A stretch of 64,000 nucleotides of DNA from an uncultured Lachnospiraceae bacterium (GCA_904395885.1 CAJFOF010000019.1:1-64000), one strand, 5' to 3'; positions 16,171 through 25,656 are shown, counted from the first letter of the stretch. Made by a program: numbers and translations. Notes: generated by a model from the letters alone, not told the origin.

Positions 16171-18702
16171 TTAGTTCAGATACCCCTCCATTCTCATGCT
16201 CTCTCCATCGGTCCAGAGCATGATGGCCCCCTGCTCCCCTGTCTGAAGGATCTGAACTTTCCGTCTTTTCAGTCGCTCCAATGTCTCTGTGTGGGGATGG
16301 CCATAGGAATTGCCCTTCCCGCAGGAGATGACCCCATACTGCGGGAGAGTTGTCTCCAAAAGCGGCCATGTCGTGCTTGACCGGGAACCGTGGTGAGCAA
16401 CTTTCAGCACATGGACCGGTCTGATCCTGTTCTGTCCAATCAAGCGTTTTTCATCTTCTCCCTCCATGTCTCCGGTGAGAAGCATCCGAAAACTCCCATA
16501 CTCTACCAAAAAGACCAGAGAATGGCGGTTCGTCTCAGTTTGGCCAAAGGCCGGCGAATCCCGGTCGGGATAGAGACAGGTCATGGTAAGCCGCAGCGAT
16601 CCTTCCTTTTCAATCCGGTTTCCCTGGCTGAAATAGTGGACGGCCCCTCCCTGGCCTTCCGCCAGTCTCTCCAGGTTTTCGTATATCTCCTGCCCTTTCC
16701 CCGCCTCTGGGAGGATCAGATTTCGGATAGGAATCCCCTGATCCAGCAGATATAAAAGGCCGCTGATATGATCCTGGTCCCCGTGGGTCACAATACTGTA
16801 GTCCACAGCCCCGATTCCCCGGCTCTCCAGAAAGGGAAGCAGACTCTGGCGGCCCAGAGATTTTTTATCTGTGCTTCCTCCGTCCACCAAAAATACGGTT
16901 TTTCCTCTCCGAATGACTATCCCGTCCCCCTGCCCCACATCCAGGAATGTGACTGCAAGCTCCCGCGGAGCCGGCGTTTTCAGCGTCATAGGGCCTATAA
17001 AAGCCAAAATTGTCCAGATCGCCAGTTTTAACCGGAACAGCAGTCCGGCTCTTTCCGCCTCTTTTTCTCTGTCTATTTTTTTATCCCGGAAACAGTTCCA
17101 TCCTTTCCAGGCTCCCAGCACCACACCATAGTACAGACAGAGCTGCCAGAGCTCCGGCCTTCCAATGAGGAAACTGCTTCCAGGAATCCCTTCCATCCAC
17201 CGGCAGATTTTTTCGTAGAATGCAAAAATCCAGCAGCCGGCCTGGAGAGCCAGTCTGCCGGCCGGAGGATAAAGACTCCCGAGAATAAGACCGAGAATTC
17301 CCGAATACAGAGCATACGCCATCAGCGGAATCACGATCATGTTTAAAAAAATACCGTAGAGAGGAAAACGAAAAAAATGGAAAGCAATCATCGGAGCGGT
17401 TACAATCTGGACCGCAAGGCTGGCAGTAAAGCTTCCTACGGTATAATCCAGCAGATTGCCTGCAATTTTGTTCATCTGTTTCTGTCTTGCTTTCCTATTT
17501 GTGTTTTTTCTATGCCGCCTCCACTCTGCTGTCAGATCGGAGCCAAAGCAGCCGATCCCCATCACCGCTCCAAAAGAAAGCTGAAAACCGCTCTGAAGAA
17601 GCTGATAGGGTTCCTCTCCCGCTATCAGGAGTGCCGCCAGCCCCAATGCCGAGAGAGAATCATAAGTCCGGCCCACACAGTCTGCGCCGAAAGCGCACAG
17701 CATCATGATAATCGCCCGTTTTGTGGAACCGGAAGCGCCAATCAGAAGACCGTAACTCAATACTGCAGCACAGGCGGCACAAGCCCCTGGAAGAATGGGA
17801 CTTCCCGCCTTCCGGATAAGCCGGTACAGCCCCATCCCCAAAATGGACAGATGGAGGCCGCTGATAGCCAGAAGGTGGGCTATGCCATTCTGCTGATACA
17901 GGCTTCGGATCTCAGTATCCAGAGTCTTCTTATCCCCCAAAAGAACAGAGCAGAACAGTCCGGCCTCCGGCTCCCGGCACATGCTGCGAATAAGGCTGCT
18001 CCATTTATTCCTGAGACAGGCCAGCAGCTCCGGATACGGCTCCATCTCATCCCCTTTTCCGGCAGCCTCCACCCGGGCCCAGCTTATCTGCCCGACAATC
18101 CCCCTGGAAAACTGATAGAGCCTGTAATCGAATTCACCCGGATTTCGCGCCGGATCAAAAGCACTGATCTCCCCCTTTACCCGAATTGTCCTTCCCACAA
18201 AAAACGCATCTGCATCTTCGGGAAGGAGTGACTCCGCCCGGACCAGAAGACGGTCCGGCACTGCTGTCTCTGAGGCTGAATCCGGAACGGATTCCTTTTC
18301 CCGGAGATTTTTTATCACAAGCTCCCACCCATTGCCTGTCTCCTCTATTTGCTCAATCTCTCCGATAAACTCTCCTTGTCCCTTTTCCTGTCTCTCTTTC
18401 ACCCACTGTTCCTGAGCATCAAGAGTGAATATTCTGGCTTCCGCCCATAGAACCCCTGCTGTCAGAGCAAAAACCCCAACGCAAAAAGGCAGAAGTTTCC
18501 CTCTGCCTCCTTTTTCTTTTCCGGAATTCAAGCGGAACCTCCATAGTCCCGCCAGACAAACGAATATCAGAATGGCGGCTCCAAAAGCCGCTTCTCCCAC
18601 AGTCTCTATTTCTGCCGTTTCCATTCCTGCCATTTTCATCTGCAGAGCAAATACCTCTCCAAGTACGAACCCCGCTGCAACTACGAAAAATGGCCGTCTC
18701 AT
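16171..18702 (-). CDS. comEC: DNA internalization/competence protein ComEC/Rec2
   Basis: An 843-residue membrane protein forming the single-strand DNA uptake channel. It has an N-terminal membrane and OB-like region, a central ComEC domain (LGDKKTLDTEIRSLYQQNGIAHLLAISGLHLSI, then about eight transmembrane segments), and a C-terminal metallo-beta-lactamase domain (about residues 590-840; FLDVGQGDGIVI, THGDQDHISG, LKVAHHGS). The length is normal and the frame intact. It is the last gene of the sensor kinase-GerMN-holA-comEC set, starting 2 bases after the holA stop. No terminator was seen at its 3' end, so transcription may run antisense into the regulator fragment. Confidence 0.93.
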   Translation of the reverse strand: MRRPFFVVAAGFVLGEVFALQMKMAGMETAEIETVGEAAFGAAILIFVCLAGLWRFRLNSGKEKGGRGKLLPFCVGVFALTAGVLWAEARIFTLDAQEQWVKERQEKGQGEFIGEIEQIEETGNGWELVIKNLREKESVPDSASETAVPDRLLVRAESLLPEDADAFFVGRTIRVKGEISAFDPARNPGEFDYRLYQFSRGIVGQISWARVEAAGKGDEMEPYPELLACLRNKWSSLIRSMCREPEAGLFCSVLLGDKKTLDTEIRSLYQQNGIAHLLAISGLHLSILGMGLYRLIRKAGSPILPGACAACAAVLSYGLLIGASGSTKRAIIMMLCAFGADCVGRTYDSLSALGLAALLIAGEEPYQLLQSGFQLSFGAVMGIGCFGSDLTAEWRRHRKNTNRKARQKQMNKIAGNLLDYTVGSFTASLAVQIVTAPMIAFHFFRFPLYGIFLNMIVIPLMAYALYSGILGLILGSLYPPAGRLALQAGCWIFAFYEKICRWMEGIPGSSFLIGRPELWQLCLYYGVVLGAWKGWNCFRDKKIDREKEAERAGLLFRLKLAIWTILAFIGPMTLKTPAPRELAVTFLDVGQGDGIVIRRGKTVFLVDGGSTDKKSLGRQSLLPFLESRGIGAVDYSIVTHGDQDHISGLLYLLDQGIPIRNLILPEAGKGQEIYENLERLAEGQGGAVHYFSQGNRIEKEGSLRLTMTCLYPDRDSPAFGQTETNRHSLVFLVEYGSFRMLLTGDMEGEDEKRLIGQNRIRPVHVLKVAHHGSRSSTTWPLLETTLPQYGVISCGKGNSYGHPHTETLERLKRRKVQILQTGEQGAIMLWTDGESMRMEGYLN

Positions 18703-18704
18703 AT

Positions 18705-19685
18705 TTAGTTTTTACCATACTCCTTTGTCAATAACAGTTCTACTGCCAGTCGGTCCGAAAGCCGGCCGGTCTTTACGTCCTCCTCCAACTGAGCGCACAG
18801 CCCCACATATGACAGAATCTGTTCTCTGGTAAAGGACCTTGCCTGAGGCATGGTTTTCCCAACGATAAAGGGCTGTATCTTCATCTTTCCCGCAATGGCG
18901 TTCCGCTCCATCCCTTTCCCCATCAGCTCTTTAACCTGAAGAATCTGGTTGAACTGTCTGGCGATCAGGAACAAAATCCTCATCGGCGGCTCTCTCAAAG
19001 TCAGAAGATCTTCATAGAGATCCATCGCCTTTCTTGTCTGGCGGCTGGCAATTGCCCCGATCATTTCAAAGATCTTGTTAACAGCTTGCGCTGCACAGAT
19101 TTCCTCCACATCTTCATCAGTCACAACATCCCGGCCCATGGTGAAGCAGATCAGTTTTTCCAGTTCCATCCTGATATTGTCCATATCCTCTCCGGTCTTG
19201 CTCAGAAAAAGTTCCATGGTCCTTGCCGTAATCTTTTTTCCTTCTTTTGCCAGAAGCCCTGCTGCCCACCGAGACAATTGAGCCGCGTCCTGATGGTTCA
19301 GTTCAGCCGCATATCCCACTTTTTTTACTGCTTTGTAGAGCTTTCCCCTCTTGTCTACCTCTGATTCTACAAAAATAAGGCAGGTAGTCTCCGGAATTGA
19401 GGGAATCCAGGCAGTCAGTTCCTCCGGCGCACTTTTAAAAAAACCGCTGTCCTCTATCACAATCAGCCTGTGTTCCGCAAAGAAGGGCATCGTTTCTGCT
19501 AATCCGATTATCTCATTTATATCCAGCCCTTTTCCCTCGAAATGATTGTAGTTCATAGTATCGCCGCCGGTGATTGCATCTTTCAGCCGGTTTTTATAAC
19601 TTTTTTTTAAAAAAGCCTCTTCTCCGAACAGGAGGTACGCCCGGCGGAACTGCCCACTTTTTAAGTCTTCATTAAGTGTCTGCAA
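18705..19685 (-). CDS. holA: DNA polymerase III subunit delta
   Basis: A 326-residue clamp-loader delta subunit. It shows AYLLFGEEAFLKKSYKNRLKDAI, then NHFEGKGLDINEIIGLAETMPFFAEHRLIVIEDS, and LEKLICFTMGRDVVTDEDVEEIC, the usual blocks of HolA. It loads the beta clamp onto DNA. Linkage to comEC is common in Firmicutes (comEC-holA-rpsT order); here rpsT lies about 17 kb away instead. Confidence 0.93.
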   Translation of the reverse strand: MQTLNEDLKSGQFRRAYLLFGEEAFLKKSYKNRLKDAITGGDTMNYNHFEGKGLDINEIIGLAETMPFFAEHRLIVIEDSGFFKSAPEELTAWIPSIPETTCLIFVESEVDKRGKLYKAVKKVGYAAELNHQDAAQLSRWAAGLLAKEGKKITARTMELFLSKTGEDMDNIRMELEKLICFTMGRDVVTDEDVEEICAAQAVNKIFEMIGAIASRQTRKAMDLYEDLLTLREPPMRILFLIARQFNQILQVKELMGKGMERNAIAGKMKIQPFIVGKTMPQARSFTREQILSYVGLCAQLEEDVKTGRLSDRLAVELLLTKEYGKN

Positions 19686-19695
19686 ACTGCTCCTC

Positions 19696-20619
19696 CTACT
19701 GTTCTACGTATTCCAAATTCTGCTCAAACAGCGTCTTCAGAGAAACAATGTCCTTAAACAGGACATCCTGAGAGCCATTGACTGCAAACTGTACTCGGCT
19801 GACTCCTCCGGTCTCCGTAAGGCTGTTGACTACCGAATAAATCGGAATGTACTCTTTTACACTCAGGCTGTTGTTCAAAAAGGCCTGATCGAAATTAATA
19901 TAACATACGCTGTCCATCACGGATATATTGAGGATCTTCGTTTCCGGCGGAAGAGTTGCATACAGTCCCTCTGTGTGCGGCCCTTCTATCAATTGTTCCA
20001 CAATCAGCCTTTCTGTTGAAGTGTTGATACTGTGGATTACCTCGCGCTCCTCCCTTACCAGTTTCTCTCCTGTCTCATCCGCAAAATACAGGACAAGCTG
20101 CGACTGCTCAAATGTGTTCACATCGCTGATGCTCTCGACGAAATCACCGGCTGTCAGCATCCCCACCGGTGTACCGGAAGAATCCATGATCGGCTGGTCA
20201 CCGCTGTAAATATTAATATATTCTATTCCCTCTATCTGCGTAAAGAGTTTGACCAGCGCTGCCCGGCATAGGATCTCTCTCGTCGAATCCATCAGCATGT
20301 AATTGGCATCAAAGTAAAGATAGAGAACGTTGTTGTCCACAGCATATTTCTGGAATTCTACCTTTTCTCCAAGGGCAGTCTGACAATCCAGATCTGCAGG
20401 GACCTGAAGGAACTGGATCATCAGCTCTTCTATCAACGCCCCCATATCTTCCGTCTGCTCCGGGATATAATTTCTGGAGACCAGCTTTGTGCCAGACGAA
20501 TTCAGATAATAAATTTGGTAAACTCCCTCTCCGGCCGTCTCCGCCTCTTCCGCCGCATTGCAGCCGCCCGCCAGAATCACGCACAGCAGACCGAGAAGAA
20601 CCAGACAGAATCGCTTCAT
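19696..20619 (-). CDS. GerMN-domain lipoprotein
   Basis: A 307-residue lipoprotein. The signal peptide ends with lipobox LAGGC. Two GerMN-like domains follow (about residues 35-165 and 175-300), each with the ALVKLFTQIEGIEYINIY / YSVVNSLTETGGVSRVQF type of strand-helix block. GerMN proteins act at the cell surface in sporulation, germination or envelope sensing. It lies 18 bases after the sensor kinase gene; an extracytoplasmic lipoprotein in this place could modulate the kinase sensor domain. Confidence 0.88.
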   Translation of the reverse strand: MKRFCLVLLGLLCVILAGGCNAAEEAETAGEGVYQIYYLNSSGTKLVSRNYIPEQTEDMGALIEELMIQFLQVPADLDCQTALGEKVEFQKYAVDNNVLYLYFDANYMLMDSTREILCRAALVKLFTQIEGIEYINIYSGDQPIMDSSGTPVGMLTAGDFVESISDVNTFEQSQLVLYFADETGEKLVREEREVIHSINTSTERLIVEQLIEGPHTEGLYATLPPETKILNISVMDSVCYINFDQAFLNNSLSVKEYIPIYSVVNSLTETGGVSRVQFAVNGSQDVLFKDIVSLKTLFEQNLEYVEQ

Positions 20620-20637
20620 GTCATCCCTCCTGTTTGT

Positions 20638-22086
20638 CTACGCAATGTAAGTCAAAGGAATCTTCACCGTAAAGGTTGTTCCTTCCCCTTCTTTGCTCTC
20701 CAGTTTGATTGTTCCCTGATGCATCAGGATCACGCTCTTTGTAATTGCCAGACCAAGCCCTGTTCCTCCTGTTTCTCTTGAACGCGCTTTATCAACCCGG
20801 TAGAACCGCTCAAAAATTCGATCCTGGAATTCCTCCGGAATACCAATCCCAGAATCGGCCACTTTTATATAAAAATATTTATGATCAGCATCCAGAGTCA
20901 CTCTCACCCAGCCGTCTTCTATATTGTATTTTACCGCATTTTCCACAAGATTATTGAGAGCCAGCGACAGCTTTACCTCATCCACCTCGGCGCTCACCTC
21001 GCGGATACTTTCCAGAATCAATTCAACATTTCTCTTTTTCGCAATGGGACGGATCCTTTTTAGTATCAGTTCCAGCAAGCCATTTATGCTGACTTGGGTG
21101 ATATTCATCTCTGCAGCCGATTTGTCCATCTTAACCAGAGAGAGAAGATCATCAATAATTTTACTCTCCCGGTCAATCTCATCCGAAATGTCTTTCATAA
21201 ATTCCTGGTATAATTCCACAGGCGCCTCCTCCATACTCATCAGAGAGTCTGCAAGTACGCGGATGGATGTAATTGGAGTTTTCAGCTCATGGGAAACATT
21301 TGAAACAAACTCCTGCCGGGACTGATCTGCCGCCCGTAGCTTTCCGATGGTCTGATTGACTGCTTCCGAAATCCGCTGGGTTTCCAGATACGTATCTTCC
21401 TCAACCGCCGTTTCCATGTTCCCCTCAGCCACTTTATCGATCATCGCCGCCAGATTCCGATAAGGCTGGGTTAAAAGTCTGGACAGTGCAACGGCAGCCA
21501 CGCCAAGTATCAACACCACAATCAAATCCAGGAATCCGGACTGTTCCTCCATGGCGTCTGCAATGGAAATGAGATTTTCCGTGGAAGCAGTGACGACCAT
21601 GACGCCGTCTATGGTGCGTTCCGGAGTATTGCTGTAGATCGGGATCGTCTGGGCAAAGTACTGCTTCTCTCTATTATAAACGTTGCTCAGTTCTCCCTGA
21701 AAACACCGGATTACTTCCTCCGCTATGTTGATCCTCCCCACTGACAGATCAAACGTGTCCGCTACAATCTTATAATTTTTATCAACAATAACGATACGGC
21801 CGTTATATAAATCGGCCGTGATCTCCATTTCTGTATTGAGGGAGGTATCCTTATACTCCGGCATAAAGTATCCCGCCCTGGTCATTTTGCTGCTTAAAAT
21901 CTGGCACTGGTTCAGCACTTCACTCTGGCGGCTGTCTATCTGACTTTGTCTCACAGTCCCCGACAGTATGTTTCCCTGGAGAAGAAGGGGAAACAGGCCG
22001 ACAGCCATAATGACCAATACCAACGGAACTACCATGCTGAACGTAGGTGGCCAGTTCCCTTTTCTCTCTTTTTTCCACAAAATCAT
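20638..22086 (-). CDS. Sensor histidine kinase (HAMP-HisKA-HATPase)
   Basis: A 482-residue membrane kinase. One transmembrane segment lies near residue 20, an extracytoplasmic sensor domain follows, a second transmembrane segment near residue 180, then HAMP. HisKA has NVSHELKTPITSIR with phospho-His near residue 266, and HATPase shows NNLVENAVKYN (N box), VADSGIGIP and RETGGTGLGLAITK. I start at the ATG at 22086 behind GGAAGGA rather than the in-frame codon at 22116. No response regulator gene is adjacent, although such kinases usually follow one. Confidence 0.92.
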   Translation of the reverse strand: MILWKKERKGNWPPTFSMVVPLVLVIMAVGLFPLLLQGNILSGTVRQSQIDSRQSEVLNQCQILSSKMTRAGYFMPEYKDTSLNTEMEITADLYNGRIVIVDKNYKIVADTFDLSVGRINIAEEVIRCFQGELSNVYNREKQYFAQTIPIYSNTPERTIDGVMVVTASTENLISIADAMEEQSGFLDLIVVLILGVAAVALSRLLTQPYRNLAAMIDKVAEGNMETAVEEDTYLETQRISEAVNQTIGKLRAADQSRQEFVSNVSHELKTPITSIRVLADSLMSMEEAPVELYQEFMKDISDEIDRESKIIDDLLSLVKMDKSAAEMNITQVSINGLLELILKRIRPIAKKRNVELILESIREVSAEVDEVKLSLALNNLVENAVKYNIEDGWVRVTLDADHKYFYIKVADSGIGIPEEFQDRIFERFYRVDKARSRETGGTGLGLAITKSVILMHQGTIKLESKEGEGTTFTVKIPLTYIA

Positions 22087-22140
22087 GTTCAATCCTTCCG
22101 TTTTTCCACCAAGCAAAGGTTTATACAGCGGGACTGTCTT

Positions 22141-23004
22141 CTAGATATCCAGCATCTTTGTGCATGCCACTGCCAGCGACCCCGGTCCAATATGGCAGGC
22201 AACGCTGAGAGACAAAGGATCCATCCGAATCGGCGCCTGGGGATAAAGCTCGTGAAGTTCCTGGCGCAACTCCTCTGCTGCAGCGTAATTCTCCGTATGG
22301 GCGATCTGGAGATGCATATGTCTGGCTTCCTTGTCGCCCAGACGATTCTCTAAATCGTGAGCGAGCGCCGTCAGCATAATGGTCTTCGCCTGCTTCATGG
22401 TTCTGGCCTTGGCAAAGGCATCCAGCTTTCCTCCGTCAATCATCAGCACCGGCTTGATTTTCAAAAGAGTGCCCAGGGCAGCAGCAGCCGGCGTGATTCG
22501 GCCTCCCTTTTTCAGATATTTCAGCGTATCTACCGTAATATAGATCATGCTGTCTGACTTAGTTGCCTCCAGTTTTTCTTTAATCTGTTCCGCTGTCCAG
22601 CCTTTTTCCGCCATAGCTTTGGCATCCAGAACAGACTGGCGCTGAGTCACGGAAATCCTGTGATTATTTACTACGAAGACCTTTCCTTCATAATCCTCAG
22701 CCAGCATCATAGCTGTCTGGCAGGACCCCGACAGGCCACTGGACATCGGAATGTGGACGATCTGATCATACTCTTTCAAGACTTTGTCCCAAAGGCTGGT
22801 CACATCCTCCGGGGAAGGCTGAGAAGTAGAGATATTGGCCCCCACCGCCAATCTCTGATAAAATTCCGTTTGGGTCAGATCAATATCTTCAAAATAGGTC
22901 TCCTCATTGATCATAAAGGGCATCGGAAGCACAAACACCCCTAATTTTTCGGAATCACTCTGAGTAATTCCGCTGTTGCTGTCTGTTATTATCGCAGTCC
23001 TCAT
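22141..23004 (-). CDS. DegV family fatty-acid-binding protein
   Basis: A 287-residue DegV protein. It opens MRTAIITDSNSGIT, followed by STSQPSPEDV, PMSSGLSGSCQTAMM and KYLKKGGRITPAAAALG, all family hallmarks. DegV proteins bind fatty acids and, as FakB, present them to fatty acid kinase FakA for phosphorylation. The start at 23004 is set by GGAGAAGG; an in-frame codon 27 bases upstream precedes this site. It may share a transcript with the kinase gene 54 bases downstream. Confidence 0.92.
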   Translation of the reverse strand: MRTAIITDSNSGITQSDSEKLGVFVLPMPFMINEETYFEDIDLTQTEFYQRLAVGANISTSQPSPEDVTSLWDKVLKEYDQIVHIPMSSGLSGSCQTAMMLAEDYEGKVFVVNNHRISVTQRQSVLDAKAMAEKGWTAEQIKEKLEATKSDSMIYITVDTLKYLKKGGRITPAAAALGTLLKIKPVLMIDGGKLDAFAKARTMKQAKTIMLTALAHDLENRLGDKEARHMHLQIAHTENYAAAEELRQELHELYPQAPIRMDPLSLSVACHIGPGSLAVACTKMLDI

Positions 23005-23088
23005 GGTTCCTTCTCCTTTTCTCACAATCATGTCTTTTTCTATTCTATCCTATTTCAGCCAGAAAAGAAACTATTTTTTACGTTCTTC

Positions 23089-23117
23089 TGGACGAATCTT
23101 TCTATTTCCCCTATAAT
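23089..23117 (+). promoter_or_regulatory. Promoter of the zinc-ribbon membrane protein gene
   Basis: TGGACG, 17-base spacer and perfect TATAAT (23112-23117). The -10 lies inside a perfect inverted repeat, CCCCTATA-A-TATAGGGG (23108-23124), which could be an operator. Confidence 0.65.
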
Positions 23118-23159
23118 ATAGGGGAACAATTCAGTTAGAAACAAAGGAGATTTGCCGTT

Positions 23160-23855
23160 ATGCCTTACTGTCCCAAATGCGACATGGAATTTGTAGAAGG
23201 GATTACCGTCTGCTCAGACTGCGGCGGCCCTCTCGTAGAATCCGAAGAGATCTATAAAAAAAGAAAGATGGAAGAAGATGCTCTGAAAAAGGAGGTTGAA
23301 CGTCCTGAAGATTTCCGCGAAATATCCCAGGAGAGCGACCGACCGGAAAATGAAGATTTTCTGAAAAACTGGGGCAAAAAATCTGCCGTCCATCCAGGTG
23401 TTTACGTAGATGCCGCTCAACGATATGAAGACAGGAAGTCTTCTGCCTCCGCATTTTACATAATCGGAGCCGTCATTACCATTTTCTCTGCAATATGCTG
23501 GGCCGGCATCGTCCCTCTCGCCCTGATGGTTCGAATCGTTCTGACAATCATTGGAATCGGCTCTCTTATCATAGGGTTTAAAACCCAAAAGGAAGCCAAA
23601 GCCCTTGCCCCTGAGATTGAAAAAGAAAAGGAGCGCACCCAGTCGATCATCCAGTGGTTTGTCAGCTCCTATACCGGTGAAGAACTGGACGGCCGCATTC
23701 GGTCTGAGCACTCGGATCTCTCCCCGGAAGAGTTAAGTTTAAAGCGTTATGAATTGATTCAGGATCTGCTTGTCACCAACCACGATTTGCCGGATCCGGT
23801 CTATGTCGATGCTTTGACAGAAGAAATCTACGGAAAACTATACGGAAGGGATTGA
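23160..23855 (+). CDS. Zinc-ribbon membrane protein of unknown function
   Basis: A 231-residue protein. An N-terminal zinc ribbon has two Cys pairs (YCPKCDMEF and VCSDCGGP), a charged region follows, two transmembrane segments lie at about residues 100-140, and the C-terminal part is acidic and helical (SPEELSLKRYELIQDLLVTNHDLPDPVYVDAL). I do not recognise a specific family. The topology suggests both soluble domains face the same side. It is a single-gene unit with its own promoter (AAGGAG before the ATG) and a shared terminator. Confidence 0.75.
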   Translation: MPYCPKCDMEFVEGITVCSDCGGPLVESEEIYKKRKMEEDALKKEVERPEDFREISQESDRPENEDFLKNWGKKSAVHPGVYVDAAQRYEDRKSSASAFYIIGAVITIFSAICWAGIVPLALMVRIVLTIIGIGSLIIGFKTQKEAKALAPEIEKEKERTQSIIQWFVSSYTGEELDGRIRSEHSDLSPEELSLKRYELIQDLLVTNHDLPDPVYVDALTEEIYGKLYGRD

Positions 23856-23887
23856 GTTCTGCATTCAGCCTTCCCGTGGAAAAACTT

Positions 23888-23924
23888 ACACCGCCCAGCC
23901 ATCTTTTGGCCGGACGGTGTTTTT
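23888..23924. terminator. Bidirectional terminator between zinc-ribbon gene and fructokinase
   Basis: ACACCG and CGGTGT plus an inner GGCC/GGCT pairing form the stem. TTTTTG follows on the plus strand and AAGTTTTTCC on the minus strand. Confidence 0.75.
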
Positions 23925-23932
23925 GATTCTTT

Positions 23933-24913
23933 TTATACTCCTCTGTCTTTTAGCAGCTTCCTTATTTCCTCCTCTGACGGCATTACCCTTAATGCCCCTT
24001 TTCTGGTTGTAATCAAGGAAGCGGCGGCATTGGCAAATGTCAACATTTCCTGAAGATTCTCCACTGTCAGCCCTTCCATCCCATGATCCAAAATGTAGTT
24101 CAGTACACAGGCACAGAACGTATCTCCGGCCCCTGTTGTTTCTACTGTATTTTCCTGGAGAAACGGCTTGACTTCTACGATAATCCCAGTCTCTTTTTCT
24201 TCTTCCTGATAGTAAGCCCGGCTTCCGTCTTTTCCCATGGAAACCAGAATCAGAGGAATCGCAAATTCGCGACGGATTTTTTTGACTCCTTCCGTATAGC
24301 TCTCTTCCCCTGTCAGCCACTGTATCTCATTGTCCGATATTTTCAAAATGTCGCAGTGTCCCAGTCCCCATCGAATCTGCTCTCTTGCATCTTCCAGGGT
24401 TCTCCAGAGGGGCGGCCGCAGATTGGGATCAAAGCTCACCAAAACCCCCTGACTTTTTGCTTCCAAAACCGCTGCTTTTGTCGCCTGACGAACGCCTTCA
24501 TCTGTCATCGACAGGGTACCAAAATGGAAAATCCTTGTATTGCGAACCAGATTCATGTCTATTTCGTCTTCCCTCAGCATCATGTCAGCGCCAGGGTTTC
24601 TGTAAAACGAAAAGTCCCTGTCTCCGTCGGCAAAGGTATGAACCATTGCCAGAGTTGTGTGGATCTCACTGTCGTAAATCAGATTTCTCCCATCTATTCC
24701 CACCTTCTGAATGGTTTCTCCCAGAAGCCGGCCAAAAAAATCATCTCCGACCTTTCCAATAAAAGCCGTCTTTTTTCCCAGCTTTTGCAACATAGCCAGG
24801 ACATTGCACGGCGCTCCTCCTGGATTTGCCTCGAACAGTCCATTTCCTTGCTGGCTCAATCCATTCTCAGTAAAGTCAATCAGCAGTTCTCCCAATGCTA
24901 CTACGTCAAACAT
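23933..24913 (-). CDS. PfkB-family carbohydrate kinase (fructokinase-like)
   Basis: A 326-residue ribokinase-fold sugar kinase. It has FDVVALGELLIDF at the start, NPGGAPCNVLAMLQKLGKKTAFIGKVGDDFFG (PfkB signature 1), and ENTVETTGAGDTFCACVL (signature 2 with the catalytic Asp). The pattern fits bacterial fructokinases, which make fructose 6-phosphate. AGGAGGAGA precedes the ATG at 24913; a longer frame upstream overlaps the M15 peptidase gene and is rejected. It is the last gene of the minus-strand run from 32073 and may be unrelated to the acylation genes. Confidence 0.9.
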   Translation of the reverse strand: MFDVVALGELLIDFTENGLSQQGNGLFEANPGGAPCNVLAMLQKLGKKTAFIGKVGDDFFGRLLGETIQKVGIDGRNLIYDSEIHTTLAMVHTFADGDRDFSFYRNPGADMMLREDEIDMNLVRNTRIFHFGTLSMTDEGVRQATKAAVLEAKSQGVLVSFDPNLRPPLWRTLEDAREQIRWGLGHCDILKISDNEIQWLTGEESYTEGVKKIRREFAIPLILVSMGKDGSRAYYQEEEKETGIIVEVKPFLQENTVETTGAGDTFCACVLNYILDHGMEGLTVENLQEMLTFANAAASLITTRKGALRVMPSEEEIRKLLKDRGV

Positions 24914-24938
24914 TCTATTCTCCTCCTGTTTACTCTCC

Positions 24939-25625
24939 TCAACCTCCAGTGGTCGAAAAATGCTGGTAATCTTTGCTGCTAGTCCAATCCCCTCCCCACA
25001 GAAAGCCATGTCTGGCAAAAATCCGTACACAGGGATCTCCCTCTTCAATCTTATACGGGAATTTCCTGCCTCGGTCCATATAGGGCCGGCTTCCTTCCGG
25101 TGAACAGCAGAGAACTCCCTCTTTATTTGTCCTGACATATGGATTATAAAATGGGTTGATGTCCACTGCCAGTCCCAGGCTGTGAAGGGACAATTTGTCC
25201 TTCCCCGGAACTTTCCGGAAATTAAAGCAGCTTGAGTTATTGTCTGCCATTGATGCTTCGTCATCTGCATCGTACTCGTCGATTAGTCGAACCTTCTCAA
25301 TCAGATATTTCTCTTCATACAATTCTTTAAAGACAGCTAATAAGGCCTGACTGACGCTTTTATCACAGACTAGTTCTCCTACAGTCGTCCCCTTGGGCCC
25401 CCAATGAAGGACTCTCAGATACCGCAACGTCTCCCTCGGCACTGTACAGTCCTCTTTAAAGGACCGGCCCTTGATCCGCTCAAACACAGGATCTGTTATC
25501 TCCGTCTCAAAAAAATAGTCATCTGCCTCCTTGGACTCTAAAAAATCCCCATCTTTCACTGTCTCTCCCACAAGGACATCCCCTGGTTTCCACCCTTGTC
25601 CGTCTTTTACTTCTGAAGATTCCAT
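24939..25625 (-). CDS. M15 family (VanY-like) peptidase
   Basis: A 228-residue protein whose C-terminal half is a D-Ala-D-Ala carboxypeptidase/L,D-endopeptidase-type M15 domain. SCFNFR precedes LSLHSLGLAVDINP (zinc His and Asp), and GGDWTSSKDYQHF supplies the last zinc His. No signal peptide is visible with the start I use (ATG 25625 behind AGGAGGTG, 11 bases away), nor with longer versions, which overlap the MBOAT gene. It presumably trims peptidoglycan peptides or another D-amino-acid peptide; the location is unclear. Confidence 0.8.
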   Translation of the reverse strand: MESSEVKDGQGWKPGDVLVGETVKDGDFLESKEADDYFFETEITDPVFERIKGRSFKEDCTVPRETLRYLRVLHWGPKGTTVGELVCDKSVSQALLAVFKELYEEKYLIEKVRLIDEYDADDEASMADNNSSCFNFRKVPGKDKLSLHSLGLAVDINPFYNPYVRTNKEGVLCCSPEGSRPYMDRGRKFPYKIEEGDPCVRIFARHGFLWGGDWTSSKDYQHFSTTGG

Positions 25626-25656
25626 TCTTATCCGCACCTCCTGTTTTTCCTCCCCG

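Noticed and set aside
17377..18231. A 284-codon plus-strand ORF opposite comEC
   Set aside because: Shadow of a well-supported comEC frame; composition (Pro/Ser/His-rich) is typical of antisense reading.
22087..22140. Remnant of a response regulator C-terminus before the kinase gene
   Set aside because: The short frame here has no recognisable winged-helix ending; too short to support.
24914..25270. N-terminal extension of 119 residues on the fructokinase frame
   Set aside because: It runs through the M15 peptidase gene in another frame; the fructokinase has AGGAGGAGA and a family-standard N-terminus at 24913.
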